DNA of 64,000 nt from Armillaria gallica (lineage: Eukaryota; Basidiomycota; Agaricomycetes; Agaricales; Physalacriaceae): the NCBI GenBank assembly GCA_037576215.1, contig JBANDB010000015.1, forward strand, positions 2,338,060 through 2,402,059, in the 5' to 3' direction. Both the position numbers and the translations under genes were made by a program. Within the stretch, counting starts at the first letter, position 1; every line of letters starts with the position of its first letter. The notes below the pieces were generated by a model. That model was not told where the DNA came from. It saw nothing but the letters and a program-made list of their open reading frames with translations, and ran no database searches. This document shows, piece after piece, positions 22,912 through 34,511 of this stretch.

Positions 22912-23932
22912 ATGGCGGACGTCAAGATTTACTTCAAGCCTCGACCAATTTCCACCACGTATGGCCACTCGAACTATCTCCCATTCCACTGGCGCTCTTA
23001 TTGCCAGTATGGACCTTTCTTTGCCGATTACGAAACGATACCCTGCGATGCCACAGAAGTCTACACTATACATTCTCGTGCTCTATTCACTGCGCTTTCT
23101 ACACTGTTTAATGATTTCATACCCAGTTTCGCTGTCGATGTCCCTGATCCCAGTAAATTCGATCGCTCCGCATGGCCCGACCTTCTTGAGCTTGCGAGAA
23201 CGAAGATCTCCTTTTCCCTTGATTTACGGATTCTCTGCGAAGACCATGGTGTTCAACTCTCCCTGGGTGACCGCGCACCAGTTCCCCCTCCTCGAGATAT
23301 GCGTGGACCGCGGTGGTCCCCCGAATGGTATAAACTAGTACTCTCTATAAGGGGTCGAGGTGACATTGAGCTGCGCGACGAGTCACGGGATACTGAATTG
23401 GAGTTATTCGTCTGGGTGTATATGCAACATACAATAGACAAGTGGGCGAGTAAGTGGTTTCAGTAAGCATGCCCATTATCTCTCTTGATACCTCTACAGT
23501 GATCTGGAGATTTTTCTACGTGGAGATGCTCAAGCTGACAGATCCGATCGCTCCTGCTCGTTTACCCTCCTGTTACAGTAAGAATCCGGCATTACAGTTG
23601 TGTTTTATCCACTGAACTCGATTTAACTTACCAGCTGAAAGTTCTAGTTTGTTCGATCTCCTCAATAGCAAAGCATTGGCAGCGGCTTCTGCCCTTGCTT
23701 CAGTATTCACCGCCGAGACGTCCACTAGTGGCAGTGACCCCTCGCTCCTTTCTCCATCCTCTAGCAATTGCTCATATGCCACGGACTCGACATCTTCCTC
23801 GCATGTTGGTGATCTCGACGACGAAGACACAAACTCATCTAGTCCACTTCGAGTGTGTCTTGCCATTTTGTATCTACCATTTGTACTGACCATTTCATCT
23901 AGCGTAGGAACCTTGTCGTTGTCAATCTGTAG
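22912..23932 (+). CDS. Family A protein, copy A2, intact
   Basis: Exon 1 (22912-23449) encodes MADVKIYFKPRPIS through DKWA. A 50-nt intron follows. Exon 2 from 23500 encodes IWRFFYVEMLKLTDPIAPAR. The Ser-rich exon 3 follows (SLFDLLNSKALAAASA, LLSPSSS, DSTSSSHVGDLDDEDTNSS). After a last intron comes RRNLVVVNL and a stop at 23930. All phases agree, and the protein is about 260 residues. It shares SPEWY.L, RGDIELRDESRDTELELFVW and PARLPS with A1. The product is unknown. It is convergent with family B copy B1, and the short spacer between them is shared with the B3-A4 locus. Confidence 0.7.
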
Positions 23933-24075
23933 CCCAGGTATCCTTTCGGCAGACTCTTCCAAGTACCAAGTCCCTCGGTGTCCTGAATTATATACCTGTT
24001 CTTATTACGGATAGATTTGGAAATGTGAACCGCACGATCCCCTTGCACATAGTAATCACGCTTGATTCCTCAATA

Positions 24076-24818
24076 CTACAGATAACAGCTTGAGTAGATT
24101 ATAGAGTACTCGAGCAAGAAGCTATCGACTATAAACTCAAAAAGCCTGTTGAATTTTTTTGTAAGTTCTCCAGTATTGTGAATAGCGGCCTGAAAGATAT
24201 TACCAAACATCAAAATCCTGAGAAACGCGCGCATTCGGTGGGCAAAGCTGATCTTCTTCGCATGAATGGCATCACCGCTGGTAGATGAGATGTCTCCTCG
24301 ACCGTCCATATGCGGCGAAACATTCTCAGAGGGCTGGATAGATTTTCTCTGCCTGATGGTCCGCGTTGACGAAGATCTCTCTGCCCCTGAAATCCGATCC
24401 GATTGCGGCACTGATTTCCTAACAGAAGGGCTCCTCCTTCTGTTGGGTCATAGCATCTCCTCCGTCGTATAAGACCAGTTATCCTCGCTGAAGAAATACG
24501 CCTCTTCAGGACACGATGCCGGTGAACGAGCGTTAGCAGCATCAAAGCCTGCTTGCATTATATTTTCGTCGACATCCGTCTCCAAGACCTCGAGGTCAGG
24601 ACAGACCCCCGCGGTCATGTAAACAGCACACGGATTTGCTCCTCTCATCTCAAGTGTCCGTACTCCAGTGAATGGACTACAGGAACGGGGCTTCCTGTAT
24701 ATGTCTGGGTAGTAGAAATATTGCTCAGAGGCGTATCCGTATCGTTCGCGAGGCGAATAGTTAACATCAGTCACATCGTACGTGAATATCAGCCGCAAAT
24801 GGCCATCCTTGTGGCAGG
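24076..24818 (-). pseudogene. Family B protein, copy B1 (5' truncated, one nonsense codon)
   Basis: Compared with B2, the first 155 or so codons are missing. The frame starts inside KDGHLRLIFTYDVTDVNYS and runs through YGYASEQYFYYPDIYRKPRS, MRGANPCAVYMTAGVCPDLE and EEAYFFSEDNWS. It meets TGA where the other copies have the Trp codon of EEMLWPNRRRSPS. After that the same frame continues open (PNRRRSPSVRKSVPQSDRIS, AHRMRAFLRI, GELTKKFNRLFEF). The upstream junction at about 24818 abuts an O-methyltransferase fragment. Function unknown. Confidence 0.7.
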
Positions 24819-25070
24819 AGCCGAGTGTCATCCAGAGATAGCTCGTTCCATGACCTCTCGCTCCCCGACGTCCTGAATGTAGGATCCGCCCTTGGGGTCT
24901 GCTTCGAGTCGGGCCTCAACGAAGGTAGATCTAGGAGCTGAAGTCATCCTCAGGCTCGCAGGCCAACGGAACAACAAAATCCAATCATATCATCGGCCAC
25001 TGCTTCCCGGAGACGTAGTAAATGCGCTAATTAGGAAATGAGTCGGGCCAGTCACAGAAGGGAGAACATT
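24819..25070 (-). pseudogene. Fragment of O-methyltransferase gene
   Basis: Joins two parts of the full gene at the window's right end: around 63108-63200 (AGCTCGTTCCATGACCTCTC) and around 63575-63705 (GAGCTGAAGTCATCCTC, CACTGCTTCCCGGAGACG, GAGTCGGGCCAGTCA). About 370 nt is deleted between them, plus small internal losses. It shares GAGTGTCATCCAGAG with the 9.9-kb fragment. It lies between B1 and A3. Confidence 0.75.
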
Positions 25071-25101
25071 TCAATCTCCGCGGATAAGCCCCTATTCTTT
25101 T

Positions 25102-26124
25102 ATGTCTTCTCTCACTGTGGCGAGCGTCCAGTTTTATCTGAAACCACGGCCAATATCCCCCACGCTCAGCCACTCAAACTATCTGCCATTCAAGTGGCCC
25201 TTTGAATTCAAGTACACCCCATTCTGTGCGGACCACGGCTCGATACCCTCCAATGCTACTGAACTATACACTGTCCGGTCTACTCCTGCTTTGCCCGCTT
25301 CACTCTCCAAACTCTACAACGATATCTTACCCAGTCTCGATGCCGAGGTCCCCGATCCCAACAAACTCCCTCGCTCTGCATGGCCTAGCCTCCTTCAGCT
25401 TGCCATAGCGAAAGCCAACTCTTCGTTCCATTTCCAGCTCGAGTGTGAAGATCACATAGTTCAGCTCGTCAAAGGAGATTCCGCGCCAGCGCCGCCACCT
25501 CCAAATGAGCGGGCGAAGGAGTTCTCTCCAGAATGGTACGATATAGTGTACTCTACGCTACTTCGAGGTGATGTCGAGTTGCGCGACGAGTCTCGGGATA
25601 CGGAGTTGGAATTATTCGTCTGGGCGTATATGTTTCATGTTGCAGATGATCGGGGTAGTGAGTGTTTTCAGTAATGAGCTATTTACCTATCCTGACCACC
25701 GCTACAGCCATCTGGAGGAGTTTTCGGCAAGAGATGTATCAACTAACCAAGTTTTTCTTTGCTGCGTCTTTACCCTCTTCTTACGGTCAGTGACCATGGA
25801 AACACAGTTACGCGCATTTCGTTGACCTTTCTTCTATCAGCTGAAAGCCCCGGTCTAATCAACTTTGTCAGCAGCAAGGTATTGTCGGCTGCTTTTTCCA
25901 TTGCGTCCACATTCACCTCTGCGACGTCAGTTGAAGGAAATGAGCCTCCAATTCTTTCATCGTCCTCCAGCAACGAACCAACGTCTTCGCACGCTGGCGA
26001 TTCCGATGCCGAAGCTGCTTCAACTAGTCCATTCCGGGTACGTCTTGTCATCTCGCGTGTCATTGTACTGACTGTCTTCATCCAGCGCAGGAACCTTGTC
26101 GTCACAGACTCTGTCGATGGGTAG
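25102..26124 (+). CDS. Family A protein, copy A3, intact
   Basis: Start ATG 25102 (MSSLTVASVQFYLKPRPIS). Exon 1 ends at DDRG with donor GTAGTG. Exon 2 reads IWRSFRQEMYQLTKFFFAAS LPSSY. Exon 3 reads ESPGLINFVSSKVLSAA and then a Ser/Glu-rich part. The last exon reads RRNLVVTDSVDG with stop 26122. All joins are in phase. It is closer to A4 than to A1 or A2 (YLPFKWPF, LVKGDSAPAPPPP, MFHVADD). No intact B partner follows. Unknown soluble protein. Confidence 0.7.
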
Positions 26125-27649
26125 CACAGTCGGTGGATTCTACCCAGTCCCTGTAGGGGGGCATTGAAAGCTGTTTCTGCCGGCAAGTTTAACGGTCAAC
26201 GTACCTTTTACTCTCTCCGCCATCAAGTCACGTCCGTCCGTGGAAAGGAATGACGTGTTGCACCATATTTTTCCGTGGCCGCTCTGTTGATAGTCCTCGC
26301 CCTGAGCCCCCGCCCTACTCACAGCTCAAGAGCCGGCACGCTATACCATCTTATCAGGCAAGATTCGAAGTCTATCCACAATCGAGCAGGAATGGAAGGG
26401 TAAAATCTAGTGAAAAGGAAAGCGACAAGTTGTGACCCATCGACAGTCAGACTCAAAGGCCCGAATTTGGCAAATCGGTCCGGACGGCGCTACTTTTTGA
26501 GTACCACCATCACTTGCGCCACCTGCTCCCATTTACGAAGGAGGCGTTACGACGACCCTCAGTACGCACAAGAAACACTTTTCTCTATGTACCCTCCAAC
26601 CTTCCTTTGACATTTCCAGTACCGTGGGAAACCTAATGCCTCGACATCGAAACCCAGATGCACTACACTGCCGTTTTCCTCGCCTACGTAAACGGCGTTC
26701 CCAGAGATCTGTTGCTAATGGAGCAATTCTCTCTCATGTCTTGAAGACGGCGTACTCCACGATAGCAGATCCTTTTTTTGAGCATTCAGCCTCTACAGCA
26801 TATTTCCGTCAGGGTTCGTGCTCTGATTCTGTTTTGATACAATCTACTTACAGCTCTGACAGGCGTCTACTTCGACACTTCGACGCTTTGATGTTCTGAT
26901 CTGTTCTTGGACCTGGGGTAGTTGTGGACAAGGGGTCTTACAGCATTATTGCATAGCTTCCAATTGTACGTGTCGAACGAGGTAATACTTGGCGAGACGA
27001 GTGTCGGTCGCTCCCAAGTTATCTGCGAAGCATCACGATTCACATGTAAGTTGTCATTTCTCGAGACGTATCCTTCGCTGATGCCAACTGCGTCTAGACA
27101 TATGTAAACGTGGACTGATCTTATCTGTACTGCCTTCAATAAACGAACTGTATATCTTTCGATTGCCATCTTAAAGCCAAACCAAAGAATGAACATACAA
27201 GGCTGAGCGATATTAGAGACCACGGTATCGGATTAGGAAGCACAGCGAATTAATAGACTAGGACGATTAAAAGGAGATTGCCTATTTACGAGACTCAAAT
27301 AGACTAGGTGCGAGGATGATGCGGCGCCGTCAAGGGTTTCCATGGACGGTGCGGAGGGCTGGCGATTCTGGTAGGCATAGACTCGAGTCACGCGATGTTG
27401 GGTGCTTATTCTTCTAGCACAGGCTCACCCAAGAAACCTGGTAGACGACATCGCTCTGCTTACAGCAGCGGCATTCGAATGATGGCTGCATACATAATCA
27501 TCACCAAGACGTTCCTGTGCAACGGCGGGATCTGTACCGTTCTTACAACTTCTTACAACAGCTTCAATCATGTGGCGCGTATTCAATGGTATATGAAGTT
27601 GTACATATGCTGTGCAGCGCTTGTCTGTACGGTCTCTCTGTAAACCACC
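26125..27649. other. Unassigned region with decayed coding-like stretches
   Basis: Plus-strand frames around 26250-26900 show Pro-rich and Arg-rich pieces and one coherent stretch, HYTAVFLAYVNGVPRDLLLM, but no complete gene could be assembled. 26900-27649 shows nothing beyond the probable promoter of the MLKL-like gene. Confidence 0.35.
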
Positions 27650-30600
27650 ATGTCTGGTATCGACTCATGTCTCAAGATCGCGAAGTTGACTGCGGCAGCA
27701 GGCGAGATGGCCCCATTTCCTTTTATCAAGGGTGCTGCTCTGTGCGTGGTAGTCGTTCTCGAAGCTATCGAGGTATGTCTTTGTTTTTTCCTGTGTCACC
27801 ACACTAATGAGACTTGAAGAGCGCCGCAAAGAATAGACAAGATCTACAAGAATTGGCGGAGAGTATCGTCACTACGTTGGTTGTAGTAAGGGACACTGTC
27901 ATCGACCACGGTCCTACTAGCGCCTCGTGTTTTAAAGATATCTGTCTCGATTTTCAGACGTAAGTTGTCCCGCACCAGATACATGCTTCTACCAAGTTTA
28001 CTGCTCTCAGATACCTGAATGACTTGCTTTCAAAGTTAAACAAGGAAGGCAAACCGCGCGGGATCCGGTGTTTTTGAAAGCGAAGAAGATCTCGGATGAC
28101 ATTAGCGCTTACAGACAACGAGTACAGACGGCTAAGGAAGATTTCCTAGTAGGTGGCTTGCTATCATCGTTATCGTTTACTCTTGAATGGGCAGCAGATC
28201 CGTACGACAACCATGACACGTCTCGCGCTCTCCGATGTCCACGATGAAGTTACCACGGGATTCAGCACTCTTGCAGGTTCCGTGGTGGCATCGGAGAGGA
28301 ATATTACATCAACCATCGAAGAAATACGCATCTTGGGTGTTCGGCAGAGCGAAGACGTGCAAAATCTTTCGGCAAGATTACAGGGTTCTCGACAACGGGG
28401 CCTTTATAAGGGATCAGTATGTAATTTTCAGTCATCCCACTCCTGTCATTCACCCTTTACAGGTATGGGATATCATTCCAGGCGACATCCACATAATCGC
28501 ACCAGTGACTCGTTCATTGACGAAATACCGTACCGTTAGATACCAAGACAGTTATTGCACCGTCGAGAACAGTGATACACTGAAAGTCATTCGCAAATAT
28601 CAAACTTCTTGCAAAAACAGAGAGGATGCAATGAAGGTGAGTGTATCCTACCCTGTGTCATCGGCAAGGTCCACATGCTCTGTATTCTAGCAACTTGATC
28701 AGGACCTCGATTTTTTCATGAAACAAAGGTTCGGCTTTCCGTCTCCGTGTAGCTGACTGAATCGCACCCTTCTCAACAATAGGCACCCAAACCTTCCCCA
28801 AATCTTTGGTGTTTGCAGATCACCTGATCTTCCTGCGATCATATTTCTTCTTTATGGTAAGGTGTTGCTCCTTCTATCTGTCCTCTGCCGCTGATTCCTG
28901 CAGACAGGCACAAAACTAATCCCTTTTCATCATTATCTCCGTGGCTTGCCTGCAACACGATTCACACAATTCTTTTCTGAATTGGTAAGGACTATTGTTT
29001 TCAATTTGGTGTTTTTGAGCAAAGCAGCTGATCTCTCGGTGTATCATCATTCAGTTTCAAGATCTACAGGTATGTCCCCCAAGAGTTACCCTTGGCCAAA
29101 GGTCAATACCCATTCCTACAGTCGGTCTCGGAGGTTTTGCCAATGGAAAGCTATAGATATTCAGATCATAGATCTTACGACGTATTCGACCCGGTCAGTG
29201 AAATCGCGAATGATATTCTTTGCGTAATAATCGTTTTGAAGCATGACAAAGAAGAACAAGTCTATGTCAACAAGTATGGGAAACTTGTGTTTGGAGACCT
29301 ACCATGCTATACTTATTACTACCTGGGCCCGTTCGACTTGCTCTATATACAGGAACATGGATTTAGCCTCCATTATGGTGTCGGGTCGCGCGCATCGGGC
29401 AATCCACTTCACAGTCAAGTCAGCAGATGGAAGTTCGCTTCAAGTTCACGGAAAGGGGATTTACAATATTGTTATGAAGCTATTATCGCTTGTCATATGA
29501 AATATTCAGCCAATGAGATATCGTGGACCCAAACCTTCAACCGACACCGGCTCCAACCCCCACCATCCCAGTCAAATGATTCTGTCTTCGGCCCCCGTTA
29601 CCAAAAAGCCTTATATATGCCGGGCGGTATATTATATGATCTGCAGCATCTCATTTCACCACGCCGAGTTTTGGTCGGGAGAGCCCGGCCCTGGCCACAC
29701 GGGTGGAAGTGGGACATTTCCTTGCGAAAACAGTCGTCGTGGGGGGAAGTCGTTAATTCATCGCTCGACAAGTTTGTCATTCAGTCGACCAACTTTTGAC
29801 GCTGCTAATTGTTGTTTGTCAGTGGGTCGGTACCCATCGAGCTTTCATGGGACGATGTGATCAGAAAACCATTCATTATCATCCGTACACGTTGGGAAGA
29901 TTCTGATGAGATTGAGAAATCATGGATTGCACAGACTTCCAAGCTAGACTCATGTCTTCGCTCCAGGGGCTATGGTGACGATCTTCAGCCATATATCATT
30001 ACAGGTGGGCAGCTGCTTCAGCTTGAAACAACTGCTGATTGCATTGTACTCACTTAGATGTAGGATTTAGGATTCAAATTTCCCCACAGGACGGCAACTA
30101 TGATTTCTGTCATATCTGCAACGCAAAAGACCAGCACCATCACGCGCTCTCATTGTTGATAACTGCCCCCGTCATTGACTATGAGACCAATACAATTAGA
30201 TCCTGGCCCATCGTATCTTGTTCCCGAGTTTGCGGCATGGATTCGTTGAAGGAGGAAGATATTTTTACTATCAAAGTCGGCGGGAGGGAGCGGCAGACAC
30301 AATGGGGGCCACTCCTGGAGCACATGGTACGTTCAACCATACCTGAGTTGAATGCCGAGTACGGATTCGATCCCGCGCGCGACGGCGCTGATGTATGCGA
30401 GTATTTCGGGTGGCCGCTCCTTGAGATCCGTGACTCTCCCACAGGAGGTGAGTAGATCATTGTACGCAGCAGGTATTTTGCTGAGGAACATACAACAGAA
30501 TGGGTGTTAAATGGTACAACATCCCAGTCCCAGTCCTCGAGGCCCACGTCAGTCATATCAGACAATATGCCGGGTCAGATATCGAGTCAAGAGCACGACT

Positions 30601-30791
30601 CTGCACCACGCGGTACAGACGTGGCTACGGGAAGCATCACTGTGGAAACGCAGACTGACGAGGCGCCGGCGATCGAGACAAGAATGGTTCCCGTTGTGCA
30701 GCATGATATCAGTACACGGGCTGTCGTTATCATATTCATTGCTATCAGTGTTCAGGTTATTCTTCTGTCATCCCTTAAGAACTACTTGTAA
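27650..30791 (+). CDS. MLKL_NTD-like helical protein with C-terminal membrane anchor (one frameshift)
   Basis: Start ATG 27650 (MSGIDSCLKIAKLTAAAGEM). The first exons encode a helical bundle: FPFIKGAALCVVVVLEAIE, SAAKNRQDLQELAESIVTTL, VVVRDTVIDHG, YLNDLLSKLNKEGKP, then SDDISAYRQRVQTAKEDFL and IRTTTMTRLALSDVHDEVTT. This is the pattern of the fungal MLKL_NTD/HeLo-like four-helix domain found at the N-terminus of many agaricomycete defence-type proteins. A long unassigned middle follows over several exons. The tail is Ser/Thr-rich and ends in one hydrophobic segment (AVVIIFIAISVQVILLSSL, then KNYL and stop 30789). A five-T run at 28071 shifts the frame. Alternatively a 47-nt GT-AG segment (28068-28114) may be spliced, which would keep the frame. 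Exon limits between 29300 and 29790 are uncertain. Confidence 0.6.
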
Positions 30792-31880
30792 ATATAAATA
30801 TCGACAACAAGTTATTTAATGTCTCTTCCATTGATATCATCATAATATGCAGAACTAGGATCAACGATACGTGATAGCGTCTAAAAGGTCGGATAGGCGC
30901 AGGTGGACACTTCTGGACACAAGTTGAGTAATCAAGCGCGCAAGTTAACACAGGCTTGCATCCTCCCCCAGGTTGACTGATCGATAATAATTTCTATGAA
31001 TATGGACTATGTACGTCAGGGGGGGCGACAATTGATACCATAATCTCATAAACGTCCGGATAAGATCTGCGGGTCGTGAGAGGGACGAGGTGGTTGAACG
31101 GGCCAACATCATTTCGGCAGCTGCTAATAGCCTGCTATGAGTATTGGCTTCTTTGTTGTGGTGGACCGAACTCATTAGGCTTTGAATCCATTGGCTTTAC
31201 CTATTTCTTCATCGCCATTTCACGCAATGAAGACTGATATCAGATTTCTTTGTCTTAGGTATCGTCAACGGCAGTTTTCCCTCAGTAGTAGGTCCTGCTC
31301 AAGGGAATTAAGTATATGTATGTCTTTTATGCCATGATTTACCTCCAGACTGACGTACCTTTTATATCGTTCAGACACTTCGAACGACTAGCAAATCGAG
31401 CTCAAAGAAGGGTCAACGAGAACGAGATTGCGGATGGTTCAAGGGCTCATGATATAGTCTGCTGAAAGGTGTAGGTACTAGGTTGTACCCTTTCTCAGAA
31501 TGTTGGCATCGGTATCCTACTATACCGTACCGTAGTTCGGCAAACGAAATATGCTACTTCCAGTCATTAATTTACAAAAGTAGCTCCGGAGAAGTCTTAA
31601 AAATAAACTGAAATGTATATCCCGCACTTTGTTTGAAGAAAAACGGAGCCCTGTGGACCTGTACAGGGAGCTGCGTTGATGAAGGCGGACACCTCCCCCT
31701 AGAAGGAAAGCCACAGTAATCAATGTGATTGTGTTCGCCCCATCGACACGATCTGCTTCAATACCGTGGCGCATGGGAATTCCAGGGTCATCGAGAGTTC
31801 AGAGAGGCCAATTTTGTAGTATAGAGAGAGAAAACGGGAAGTCTTAATGAGAAGCGGACATCCGGTTACCTTGAGTTACC
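30792..31880. other. Intergenic, nothing recognised
   Basis: About 1.1 kb without a credible gene or repeat. Confidence 0.45.
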
Positions 31881-31889
31881 GGAAATTCC

Positions 31890-32340
31890 CTTTTTTGGCA
31901 GGCGTTTCCAGTACTCAAATACTTGTCCCGTACGCCTGGCCACTCACCATTCAAATGGCCCTCTGACTTTGAGTATGGGCCGTTCTTCTTGGACTATGGA
32001 CATTGGAGCGATACCTTCCGGTGCTACAGAAGCATACACTCACAGTCACCTGCTTTAGCCTCGTCGCTGTCCACGTTCTACAACAAACTCATACCCAGTC
32101 TTGATACCGAGGTTCCCGATCCCAATAAATTCCGTCGCTCTACATGGTCTGGTCTTCTTCAGCGTGTAGGGCTCTTCGTTTTATTTCCAGCTCGAGACTG
32201 AAAATCACATTGTTCGATTTGTCAAAGGTGACCGTGCCTACCTCCAAGTAGGGCAATGGAATTTTCTCCAGAGTGGTACAATATGGTGTACTCTACGCTG
32301 CTTCTAGGCGACACAGCAAGCGGTTTCAGTAACGAGCTGT
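31890..32340 (+). pseudogene. Family A fragment (Af2)
   Basis: Decayed exon 1 of the A3/A4 type: FKWPSDFEYGPFFLDYG, STFYNKLIPSLDTEVPDPNKF, ENHIVRFVKGDRA, FSPEWYNMVYSTLL. It has several frame changes, and exons 2-4 are missing. It lies about 200 nt upstream of family B copy B2 on the same strand. Confidence 0.7.
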
Positions 32341-32535
32341 CTATCTCCCACGAATAGAGACACCACATGGGGTACGTTGGTAAAAACAGAAGAGGAACAG
32401 AATGAGAAATGGTATGTTATCACTATGAGTACACGCTAAATCATAGTAAATGCCGGCTGGCGTGAAAAATACTGAAAACATTGTAGACAATTCGTGTTGC
32501 ACAGCCACTGATTTGTCCCCTATCCACCGTCTCTC

Positions 32536-33664
32536 ATGTTATTACCCGCAGAAATAATTGAACTCATCATCCATGAGACGTGGAAGCTCCCTCTTACCCA
32601 TAAAGACCGCCTCGTGTTTATGAAAATGCCTCTGCGCGTATCCTCGCAGTGGTTGTTCGCCTTCTTGCGAGAATCATTGACGGATGTTTACTTTGTGTCA
32701 CCGCAATACTCCTACTACCTCACTATTCCCTCTAGAATCCCTCGGCAACCACCTTATAGCGGCACCCTTACCATCAATGCAACACAGTTCTCTGTCTACG
32801 ATTACTTAGCCAGCCATTGTCGTTCGATGTCCATTGGATCCACCTATGGAGAAGTGACACGAGCTAACTTCATCGTCAGAATTCTCCCGCGATGCCCCAG
32901 GATTACCATGCTATTCCAAAATTATCCTCAGCGCTTTCCTTGCTGGCTACAAATCAATATCCAGGGCCTTTTCGCTAAAGCCCACAGGGATGGCCACTTG
33001 CGGCTGATATTCATGTACGATACAACTGATGTTAACTATTCATCTCGCGAACGATACGGATACGCCTCTGAGCAATATTTCTACTACCCAGACATATACA
33101 GGAAGCCCCGTTCCTGTCACTGGAGTATGGACGCTTGAGATGAGAGGAGCGAATCCGTGTGCTGTTTACATGACCGTGGGGGTCTGTCCTGACCTCGAGG
33201 TCTTGGAGACGAATGTCGACGAAAATCTAATGCAAGGAGGCTTTGATGCTGCTAATGCTCGTCCACCGGCATCGTGTCCTGAAGAGGCGTATTTCTTCAA
33301 CGAGGATAACTGGTCTTCTCCGGCAGAGGAGATGCTCTGGCCTAACAGAAGGAGGAGCCCTTCTGTTAGGAAATCAGTACCGCAACCGGATTGGATTTCA
33401 GGAGTGAAGAGCTCTTCGTCAATGCGGAAGAGAAAATCCACCCAGCCCTCTGAGAATGTTTTTCCTGGTGGAGGTAAATCGTCTGCCGGCAGTGACACCA
33501 TTCATGCCAAAAAGATCAGGTTTGGCCACCGAATGCGCGCGTTTCTCAGGATTTTTTGTTTGGTAAGTAACATCTTTCAGGCCGCTATTCACAATACTGG
33601 AGAACTTACAAAGAAATTCAACAGGGTTTTTGAATTCATAGTCGACGGCCTCTTGCTCAAGTAG
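32536..33664 (+). pseudogene. Family B protein, copy B2 (full length but frameshifted)
   Basis: The only copy with the 5' half. It starts MLLPAEIIELIIHETWKLPL, a Leu-rich start loosely like an F-box entry. Then come FMKMPLRVSSQWLFAFLRE, TDVYFVSPQYSYYLTIPS, DYLASHCRSMSIGS, and DGHLRLIFMYDTTDVNYS to IYRKPRS. At about 33117 an 8-nt deletion relative to B1 (AGTCCATT missing after CCTGT) shifts the frame. The remainder is open: MRGANPCAVYMTVGVCPDLE, EEMLWPNRRRSPS, a nuclear-like RKRKS stretch, HRMRAFLRI. A GTAAGT...CAACAG intron may end the gene near 33640. The family is not recognised. Confidence 0.65.
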
Positions 33665-33867
33665 CAAGTAGTACGAGTACTTACTCTATGATCTACTCAA
33701 GCTGTTACCTGTAGCATCATTTGAGAAATCGAGTGGCGTTAGTTTAGGTTGATCACTCGTCCAAATCTGTCCGTAAATAAGACCAAGTATATGATTCAGG
33801 ACCCTGAGGGACTTGGTACATGGAAGGGTCTGCCGAAAGAAACTGAGACGCCGGGAGCCAAGCCTGG
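33665..33867. repeat. Remnant of the A-B intergenic spacer
   Basis: 33711-33840 matches 57771-57890 next to B3 and, in part, the spacer after A2 (GGGACTTGGTAC and GTCTGCCGAAAGAA). Here the A gene that should follow is absent, so the locus lost its A partner by a break near 33840. Confidence 0.65.
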
Positions 33868-34477
33868 TCACGCAATACCATCTGATGAGAAATAGCCACC
33901 AACGGCCACGGACTTGAAATTACCTCGTTGCTGAGAAAAGTTAGCGCACAAAGTCATAGTGGCAACGCCAGCACCCCCTTCCCCCCCCATACGAGCATAG
34001 AACAAAGCTTTGGTCAACAGCCACTTTGGCGTCCTCCTCGTCTGACCGCGGATCAGTAAGGATCTGGTCGTTCCCGAGGTATAGGAGGTCGTAGTCAGCA
34101 TTCAGTGTAGCACACCGCGGAAAGAACTGGTGCTTCCCAAAAGAACTGAGCGTGTCAACGATGTCTGCAGGCCCTACTTTAAGAGTCGTGTCTGGGTAGA
34201 TCAATAAGGATTGTAAAATAAAGAGAAAAAAAGGAGTTAATATTTACTTGATGACATTTCGCATCCAGAAAAGCCTCAGACATTGACAGAGGCTTGTCGC
34301 GTACGATGGAGTATGAGAAAAGGGCGTTCTCGGTATAAGCTTTGTGGAGAAGCGAGCGGTCGTGATCAAATGTTACAATGTATCTGAAGGTATGTTAACA
34401 ACGACAGGAAAGCAGAAATGAACAGGTAGCTTACTGTTTCAAGTATTGTAAAGCATGAGATTCCATGGTCACTCGGC
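33868..34477 (-). CDS. NTF2-like domain protein, Mex67/TAP-like, possibly defective
   Basis: ATG at about 34475 (MESHALQYLK). A 51-nt intron follows, then QYIVTFDHDRSLLHKAY and ENALFSYSIVRDKPLSMSEA. A further intron leads to ADIVDTLSSFGKHQFFP, DYDLLYLGNDQIL and VAVDQSFVL. The pattern YF..FD.DR..L..AY....FSYS and the later IVD.L...GKH...FVL resembles the NTF2-like domain of fungal mRNA export factor Mex67. An eight-G run near 33995 changes frame before GGAGVATMTLCANF, so the 3' end may be broken or carry a sequencing error. It could be one gene with the exons upstream at 34.5-35.7 kb. Confidence 0.4.
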
Positions 34478-34511
34478 GATCAACGTCGACGGATGTTTGC
34501 GCTATGAGCGT

